In this document: positions 56,950 to 64,000 of the stretch, in pieces | How the letters are laid out: every line of letters starts with the position of its first letter | How positions within the stretch are numbered: the stretch's first letter is position 1 | Origin: Plasmodium coatneyi | Lineage: Eukaryota > Apicomplexa > Aconoidasida > Haemosporida > Plasmodiidae | Length of the DNA: 64,000 nt | Assembly: GCF_001680005.1 (NCBI RefSeq) | Contig: NC_033566.1 | Location: 2,480,001-2,544,000 of the forward strand | Reading direction: 5' to 3' | Program-made: the position numbers and the translations under genes | Notes under the pieces: generated by a model | Databases searched by the model: none | Told to the model about the DNA's origin: nothing | Seen by the model: the letters and a program-made list of their open reading frames with translations, nothing else

Positions 56950-57325
56950 GTTTACCCTTGGTAAAGTATGTACTTTTATAGGTTGTAACCCATCCATGTA
57001 CATTTTTTTTCGGATATATCAGCTTTTTTTTGGAAAATTTGGTGTAAAGTATATGTAATCTTTTATAGGTTGTGCAACATCCATGCATTCTTCTTTTAGT
57101 ATATGTTTTGGCCATTTTTTGGACATTTTTGGTGTAAAAAGTATATGTACTTTTAGGTGGTAACGCTGATTTTTCCTATATCGGCCATTTTGGACATTTG
57201 GTAAAATATGTACTTGCACGTTGTAACCCTGATTTTTCGAATGTTTTTGTCATTCCTTGGGCATTTTTGGTGTAAAGTATATGTAATCTTTTATAGGTTG
57301 TGTAACCCAAGCATTTTTTTTTTAG
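56950..57325. repeat. Imperfect tandem repeat, 70-90 bp unit, about five copies
   Basis: Units begin with GGTGTAAAGTATATGTA or a variant, continue through CTTTTATAGGTTGTAACC and end in a T-rich part with GGCCATTTTTTGGACATTTT. Copies start near 56959, 57041, 57130, 57199 and 57268. No reading frame is maintained. Confidence 0.85.
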
Positions 57326-59130
57326 AATGTTCATACGCGAACCAATGGTAGCATATTGCTTTACACACTTGCAAGGCTTCCAGACTTACGAACAACGCGT
57401 AACCCATTTTGTTAAAAAAAAAAAAAAAATTCAGGAAAACAATATCAGAATTGTACGTAATTTTAACAGAAAAAAAAGTAACATAAACAAACAAGAATAA
57501 ACAAATTTGCGTGAATAATCTTAAAATGAGAAAAGAAGAAAAATATATGCGAGCATACATGCATACACATATGTATGCGAACTTCACAAGCCGCGCTTGC
57601 ATTCCCGTACAAGTGTGCATCACAAGAAATATAACAGATTTGAAGCATCGCGTTACAATTTTTGGGATATTGTACGAACTACATGTGCCCCTATATTATG
57701 TTCCACCCTTTCAACATTATTCGGACTTTACAATTTACATTTAACTGATTCTGTGCGCAACTGGCGGACGATCCGATTTTCAATGAAAAGATCTTAGTAA
57801 AAAGAATTTCGCGTAAATTGTGCTAAGTACAGAAACGAGCGCGCCTTCGAATTGTTCTAATATTATTTTTCCATTTTGGCAACTCACAAAATTTTATTAC
57901 ACCGTGGAAATATGGAAATTGATCACACTCTGTGTGAGTGCGTGCGCGTGCTAGCTGCGTTTTTACACTTTTTGTCCTCATTATACAAACTTTTATGCTT
58001 TTTAGGAATTCGTAACTTATGAAAATGAATAGAATAAATGTGCAAAGAAGGGTCTCTTTCATAGTTTTTCTGCTGTTATATGTGTAATAAATAATGGTGA
58101 AAATTTGTATATAAGCAATGCCTCCCCCCCACCCAAGGGAAAAAAAAAATAAAGCGGAATGACACAATTTAGGTCTTATAAGATGGAATAAATGGGCTCA
58201 GTAGAATCCTTTGCTCCTTATAATTTTGTAAAAAGAATAAAATCCCCTCCCTTTTTATAACTTGTTCTTATGCTTCCCTCCTGAATGGGGCGATGCTGAC
58301 AACTTCCTTCTTTTGCAATATTATTCAAGTAGCTTTAATAAATGGTTCATATTTCAAGTTCATTTGTATGCATAAAATGGGGGGGGAGGTTGTTACCTTA
58401 ATGAAAAGGGAAGAAATTTAGGAATGATAAAATTTGCGCAAAAAATAATAAACCCTTTATTTGGTTGCTGTGCTTCCCCCCCCACACTTTTTTTATTGTG
58501 TGTGTACTCTTCCCATATTTGTGCTTGCCATTCTTTTTTCTTTTAAATTTTAGAGGGGTAGACGGATATACATTTTTTTTTTCTTTTTTTTTTTTTTGTT
58601 GTGCCACAGTTTGTCCTTAAAATATTGATTCTTTTCCGTATACACACACACACGTGTGACATGGTAAAAAATTTGTGTAATTGTACACACAGTTCTTTTT
58701 TTTTTTTTGCGGAGGAGAAGAGCAGCGCGCATGTGTGACATGGTAAATTATTTGTACAATTGTACAGTTCCTTTTTTTTTTTTTTTTTTTTTTTTTTGTA
58801 AGAACACTCTTTTTTTTGCGCACCTTCGCGAACCCTCGCGCACAATTTGGAGGAGCACCTTTTCAAAAGTCCATAATTGGAACTTTTAAAGAAGATGAAC
58901 AAATTATTAAAATAAAAAAAAATTATTAAGGTAACAAACGTTATGCAGGTAAAAGTCTATAACAAAAAAATTTCATGAACATTTTAGATGTTCAATAGAA
59001 AAAATTCACCAAACAAGTCACAATAAAATGGGGAAGAAAAATTTTTCCCGCTTATATTGACCACACATGAGCGCAAATAATTTAATTACAAAACGAAAAA
59101 AAAGAGAAAAATATTTATTACACCCTAAAC
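57326..59130. other. Non-coding spacer with small repeats
   Basis: About 1.8 kb with no supported gene. Holds an imperfect direct duplication at 58650-58797 (listed separately), a G run at 58379-58386 and many T/A tracts. Short frames here are Lys- or Phe-rich. Confidence 0.55.
58650..58797. repeat. Direct duplication of an 80-bp unit
   Basis: GTGTGACATGGTAAAAAATT...AATTGTACACACAGTTC followed by a T run (58654-58708) recurs as GTGTGACATGGTAAATTATT...AATTGTACAGTTCC followed by a longer T run (58733-58797). The copies are imperfect and separated by GCGGAGGAGAAGAGCAGCGC. Confidence 0.8.
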
Positions 59131-59382
59131 ACGGAATCTAAACTTTGAACCTGTTCCTTAGGAACAACCTTTTCCTTAAGAACAAAGTCTTCCTCCCTAA
59201 ATCCGGAATCATAACATGGAAACTATCCATTAGGAACATTTTCCGGAATAACAAAGTCTTCCTCCCTAAAGCTCGAATCTGAACCTGAATATGGAATACC
59301 TCACATGCAAAACTGAACCTACAAAACTAAAACCCTGAACCTTAGAAGGTGAATTCTAAACTCTAGCCCCAAAATCCATAAT
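59131..59382. repeat. Junction repeats leading into the telomere-like array
   Basis: Two copies of AACAAAGTCTTCCTCCCTAAA (near 59181 and 59252) lie in an imperfect tandem duplication of about 72 bases that includes TTAGGAACA. Scattered CCCTAAA/CCTGAA words become denser toward 59383. The segment starts just after ATATTTATTACACCCTAAAC, which resembles the heptad junctions at 43.4 and 53.6 kb. Confidence 0.75.
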
Positions 59383-60569
59383 CCTGAACCCTAAACCCTA
59401 AACCCTAAAACCTGAACCCTAAACCTAAACCCTAAACCCTGAACCCTAAACCCTGAACCCTAAACCCTGAACCCTGAACCCTAAACCCTAAACCCTAAAC
59501 CCTAAACCCTGAACCCTAAACCCTGAACCCTAAACCCTAAACCCTGAACCCTAAACCCTGAACCCTAAAACCCTGAACCCTAAATCCTGAACCCTAAACC
59601 CTGAACCCTAAACCCTGAACAGTAAACCTTTAACCCTAAACCCTGAACCTTAAAATCTAAACCCTAAACCCTAAATCCTGAACCCTAAATTCTGAACCCT
59701 AAATCCTGAACCCTGAACACTAAACCCTGAACCTTAAAACCTAAACACTAAATCCTAAATCCTGAACCCTAAATCCTGAACCCTAAACCCTAAACCCTGA
59801 ACCCTAAACCCTGAACCCTAAACCTTGAACCCTAAACCCTAAACCCTGAACCCTAAACCCTAAACCCTGAACCCTAAACCCTAAACCCTGAACCCTAAAC
59901 CCTAAACCCTAAACCCTAAACCCTAAACCCTGAACCCTAAACCCTAAACCCTAAACCCTGAACCCTAAACCCTAAACCCTGAACCCTAAACCCTAAATCC
60001 TAAACCCTGAACCCTAAACACTAAACCCTAAACCCTGAACCCTAAAACCTAAACCTTAAACCCTAAACCTTAAACCCTAAACCTCAAAAACCCTAAACCT
60101 TAAACCCTAAACCTTAAACTCTAAACCTTAAACCCTAAACCTTAAACCCTAAACCTTAAACCCTAAACCTTAAACCCTAAACCTTAAACCCTAAACCTTA
60201 AACACTAAACCTTAAACACTGAACCAAAACACTAAACCTTAAACACTAAACCTTAAACCCTAAACCTCAAACCCTAAACGTTAAACCCTAAACCTTAAAC
60301 CTAAACCTTAAACCCTAAACCTTAAACCCTAAACCTTAAACCCTAAACCTTAAACCCTAAACCTTAAACCCTAAACCTTAAACCCTAAACCTTAAACCCT
60401 AAACCTTAAACCCTAAACCTTAAACCCTAAACCTTAAACCCTAAACCTTAAACCCTAAACCTTAAACCCTAAACCTTAAACCCTAAACCTTAAACCCTAA
60501 ACCTTAAACCCTAAACCTTAAACCCTAAACCTTAAACCCTAAACCTTAAACCCTAAACCTTAAACCCTA
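59383..60569. repeat. Interstitial telomere-like heptad array (about 1.2 kb)
   Basis: Two zones. 59383 to about 60046 is a mix of CCCTAAA and CCCTGAA with occasional variants. This is the complement of the Plasmodium telomere repeat GGGTT(T/C)A. From about 60047 to 60569 the array becomes a 14-base unit, CCCTAAACCTTAAA, nearly perfect over its last 270 bases (about 19 copies). The C-rich strand is on +. Unique DNA and genes lie on both sides, so as assembled it is internal, not a chromosome end. Confidence 0.95.
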
Positions 60570-61571
60570 CATTACAGTATAATTTCGTGTAGTAGAACTT
60601 CCATTTTTAAGCAATTAATGGCGGCAATTTAATTTTTAGCACTTCATTTTTCGAGTTCTCTTTTTTTTGTTGATTTATTAAGAAATATCTGTAGGAAGAG
60701 TATTCTTTTCTTTTTATTTGTTGGCCGTTTCTATGTGCAGCAACTATTTATTTAACAAATTTTCCTATAATACACAAGGGGATATAGTATAAAGGAGGGG
60801 GAATGATGGAGCATTAATGAGGAGAATAATTAATGTGGAACGATTGAATTCTGTACCGCATATATGGATAAATACTGAAAAATAATGCACCCGAATGTTG
60901 TATAGATTTTTTTTTTCTTCCTTTTATTTTATATTTGATGAGGAAAATATAATATTAGAATGGAGTGGAAATACTTACAACGGTGCATAGGATCCATTTG
61001 AACAACATTATAATGCATGCATTGTGCAGTGACAATTATTTTCTGTCGGTGGGTGAGCATTTTTTTTTTCTGTTTTTATAATTTATTTGTTTGGCAATAT
61101 GTCGTTGACATTCTGTATGGAAGAATAATGAAACGGAAAATTTTGTGCTTATTAGTAATTTTCCGTGAAAATTATTTGTGCTTATAATTTCCTACTTTCG
61201 TTGGGTTTAATTTTCTTGTGGTAAACAACGTATACTGAGAAGCAACTTTTTTTTTGTGAATTACATTTTTATATAATACTGAGGCAAGCTCATATGAAGG
61301 CACTTTCTATGGAAAAGGTTGTTCGCAACAGGTGTAGGAGTATACTGCATACAGATAGACTAATGTAACGAAAGGAATGAATAACACATGTACAATGATG
61401 CTTTTAAACATGGATAAAAGAAGGAAAGGGAAAATGAGGATCTCTATATGCTTGGAAGAGTCAGTTGTAGAACGATAATACGGATTGAAAGAAAATGCAT
61501 TACGTATAATATCTGATGTGATATTATTGTTTTCTTGATAAGTGACGAATGTATTGAATAGTGGAAGAAAA
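60570..61571. other. Upstream region of the SICAvar-like gene
   Basis: One kilobase of unique AT-rich DNA between the heptad array and the first exon. It should hold the promoter and 5' UTR of the SICAvar-like gene, though no motif can be named. The minus-strand frame at 61307-61648 overlaps the first exon and is a shadow. Confidence 0.5.
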
Positions 61572-64000
61572 ATGGCCCAGCAGAATGATTTTGAAGAATT
61601 GAAGGAAAGGTGGTTAAAGAAAGTAGGATATAAGGAGGGAACTGACAAGCGCGTGTGGGAGGTAATATAATGTAGTGTAAGCTACATGTGAGGTTTTAAT
61701 GTGTCAATGTCTAGAACTTTATTGTTCTATTAATAATAAGGATATTATATATATAGAGTGTATATGAATACACTATTTTAACTTACAGACAAGATTAGCT
61801 GGGCGAATAGTAAATTTGATTAGTACACTGTTAGGGAAAATGGAAGAGGAAGGTACTGAAGGAACTGGTAAGAGCCTGTGCGAAGAAATGAACAGGAGTG
61901 AAGGAAAGGATATGACAACTGATGAGATGGAAGTATGTGAGTTTATTGTAAGAAATTTGTTAAAAATAAGGACAACGGGAGGACGTTCATGTAGAAGAGG
62001 AAGGGTTGTGGAAGAAATAAGGGAGTACATGCGGTGCACAGTGATGAATGTGTGGTTATATCAGTATTTGCGTGTCCATTGTGGAAAAGAAAATATTATA
62101 GATAATGCACTTAAGGCAGTGGAAAATATGGGCAGCGATTCTGATGCAGAAGGAAAATGTAAGCCATGCCATTATGGGAAATTGGATTCCATGCAGGTGG
62201 AAGGAATACAGATGTTAAAATATATTCAAATTACCATGGAAAAGAGGGGACAAATTATGGAAGCAATAAAGAAAGGGAAGAAGGAAGGAGAATGTAGAGT
62301 GGAAAAGGAAAATGCAGAAGCGGCTACACCCCCAGAATCTTCCCCATCCTCAGTGACTAATGCATGGTTCCAAGATGTAGTACACTTAGAAAAACAAGAA
62401 CAGGAGAAGGAGGATATAGAAAGAATATTGGGGGAAATTTTGGAAGTAAGTGTTGTATAATTTATATTAATATATGAACAATACATTATGCAAAAAGTTG
62501 GAGTATAATATCTCAATTATTATAAGAAATAGAGTGAATACATGGAAGAAGAATGAATGAACATATATGTGTAACTGTATTTATTAGCAGGGTGCAGATA
62601 TAACGGAAATTGAAGGAAGGTTTGGGGAATATTCAGAAATCAATGGGGAACCTTCAGTGGAAGCGGGGGATTTGGCTGAATCGGGTGCTGGTGGTGCTGT
62701 ACCTGGTGTACCAGTTGCTAGCCCAGGTGTTAATTCAAGCGATCCCCAAGATGCTCATATAACAATTAGTCAGAATCAAAGTGGTCAAACTCCGTCCACC
62801 CTTGATAATGGTTCTTCGCAAGATACAGATCCTCCCTCGGAGTTACCGAATTCAGATTCAAGTGGTGCAAATAGTATCTCCGCCAGTCCACTACCCATTT
62901 TATCTACTGCGCCGGGAGTAACAGCAACATTATATTCACCACCAGCACCTAATCAAAATGGGACAGAAGTTGTTAAAGGAATACAGCACAAAAATTCATC
63001 ACCATCAGGTGGAATTATAATCCAGGGAGGATGGAATATATGGAATGTGAGGGATGGCGTTCTTACCCCATACCTTCCTTTCATCCCTGTGCTGATTGGC
63101 AGCGTTACCATTGGTTACCTCCTTACCAAGGTAAGGAAGAAAAAAGCTTCGCATAGTATAAATAATTGCTGTATATGTTGCACTTGTGTTATAATGGCTA
63201 TTATAATCATGATAATAATATTGCACCCTCCAGCACACTTTTCTTCCCTACGCCCTTTTTGTTGTGCAGTATTTCGGATTGTTCGGGCGACAGAAACGGC
63301 GTTACAAACGTATGACACAAATACCCCGTCCTCCTTTAGAGGAACACAGGGACGGAACGGATGTAACGATATCCTACGAACCTTATGAATATATCCTAAT
63401 GAGAGAAGGGAAAGGCCACCACCTTACACATACTACAGAAATACAGCAAAAAGAACATGTCAATCGCAAGACTATTATTGATATACACCTAGAATCAGTA
63501 AGCGAATGCCAAAACCAAAACCATGAGTCCGAATTAATGAACAAAGTCGATTTTCTTCAAATCATCGTGGAAGAATTGATGAGATTTAAGTTTATGAAAG
63601 AACAGAGTTCAGGTAATAATATATCAGATGATTCTTTACGAATCAATGTTTTATCCAACACTGATTCTGTAGGAACGGGAACAGAACAATTAGGAATGAA
63701 ACAAAATTTTTCCTTAGAGAATTTTTCTTTTTTAGAGAACGAATGCAGCATCCGATATTGGGTTAATTGGATCCAGCAAAATATGAATGTGTTAGTGGAA
63801 ATAAAAACACAACCTTGGTTTTATGACCTAAGGGTAAGTTGGAATGAATACCAAAGGGATTCTCAACAAAGTCTATTGAATGACGACGTTTCATCCATGG
63901 AAAGTCATAAAAAGGAATTGTGGAAAGAGTGGGTAAGGAAACAACGTTCCCTTATGGAATGGAACAGTCAAAAAGATTGGTTCAAACATTTATTCGACAG
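61572..64000 (+). CDS. SICAvar-like (SICAvar/STP1/SURFIN superfamily) variant antigen gene, 3' end outside window
   Basis: A red-cell surface variant antigen type. Exons read are 61572-61661, 61789-62445, 62591-63130 and 63270 to the window edge; all are GT-AG and phase 0. Exon 1 gives MAQQNDFEELKERWLKKVGY with no signal peptide. Exon 2 (219 codons) has the spacing of a SICA-type Cys domain (SLCEEMNRS, EVCEFIVRNLLKI, MRCTVMNVWLYQYLRVHC, KCKPCHYGKLDSMQ). Exon 3 is a Ser/Pro/Asn-rich stalk and one membrane helix (LTPYLPFIPVLIGSVTIGYL). Exon 4 is cytoplasmic, with the SICA-like signature IIDIHLESVSECQNQ...DFLQIIVEELM, then a tryptophan-rich part (YWVNWIQQNMNVLVEIKTQP, WKEWVRKQRSLMEWNSQKDW) as in SURFIN/STP1. 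A donor-like AGG/GTAAGT near 63834 exists, but the frame continues open and Trp-rich. With only one Cys domain it is far shorter than type I SICAvar. Confidence 0.85.

Noticed and set aside
59383..60569. CRISPR-like regular array
   Set aside because: The repeats are contiguous 7- and 14-base units with no unique spacers, and the genome is eukaryotic. They match telomere-type heptads.
61307..62516. Minus-strand frames over SICAvar-like exons 1 and 2
   Set aside because: The plus strand gives phase-matched exons with SICA-type cysteine spacing; the minus frames have no motif.
62657..63388. Single unspliced 243-residue reading of SICAvar-like exon 3
   Set aside because: Reading through 63131-63269 gives a Cys/Ile-rich tail across a typical intron (GTAAGG ... 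TTTGTTGTGCAG). Splicing restores the SICA-like cytoplasmic domain.

Overview
The window looks like nuclear DNA from a malaria parasite of the Plasmodium vivax/knowlesi/coatneyi/cynomolgi clade, running from a chromosome-core-like segment into accessory (subtelomere-type) DNA. Four things point there: very long poly-A/poly-T tracts; several genes with a short hydrophobic first exon, a 150-290 bp intron and a PEXEL-type export motif; a PIR-family gene (vir/kir type); and interstitial heptads of the Plasmodium telomere type (CCCTAAA/CCCTGAA). At the right edge lies a multi-exon gene with SICAvar-like features. SICAvar is best known from P. knowlesi and P. coatneyi, so that branch is the best guess. 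The species itself cannot be fixed by reading alone.

Layout. Positions 1-15,800 have a higher GC content and resemble core DNA. They hold a large single-exon CCCH zinc-finger protein (4022-7867) and an unrecognised protein of about 600 residues (11074-12978). A small membrane-protein ORF sits on the minus strand (15829-16044). From about 16 kb the DNA is AT-rich with widely spaced genes. Four spliced plus-strand genes for secreted or exported proteins lie at 21746-22773, 26316-27113, 28937-30044 and 40749-41910. Between them, at 34805-37179, is a PIR gene with a large acidic repeat insertion. A fam-l/fam-m-like two-transmembrane exported protein is on the minus strand (44276-45304). At 49585-51005 is a protein with an internal transmembrane segment and no signal peptide, resembling PEXEL-negative exported proteins. 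A glutamate-rich repeat protein with a decayed 3' end is on the minus strand (54031-55268).

The stretch from 56.5 to 60.6 kb is a mosaic of degenerate minisatellites followed by about 1.2 kb of telomere-like heptads with their C-rich strand on +. Two shorter telomere-like islands (43.4 and 53.6 kb) share about 220 bp of homologous upstream DNA. Immediately right of the long array begins the SICAvar/STP1/SURFIN-like gene (61572 to beyond 64000).

The recognised accessory genes fit one theme: proteins sent through the secretory/PEXEL route into the infected red cell or to its surface (PIR, SICA-like, fam-d-like, fam-m-like, possible PNEP). The telomere-like islands are plausible recombination or boundary elements among them. 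All exon boundaries were read by eye from GT-AG sites, phase and pyrimidine tracts; none was tested by computation or transcript data.
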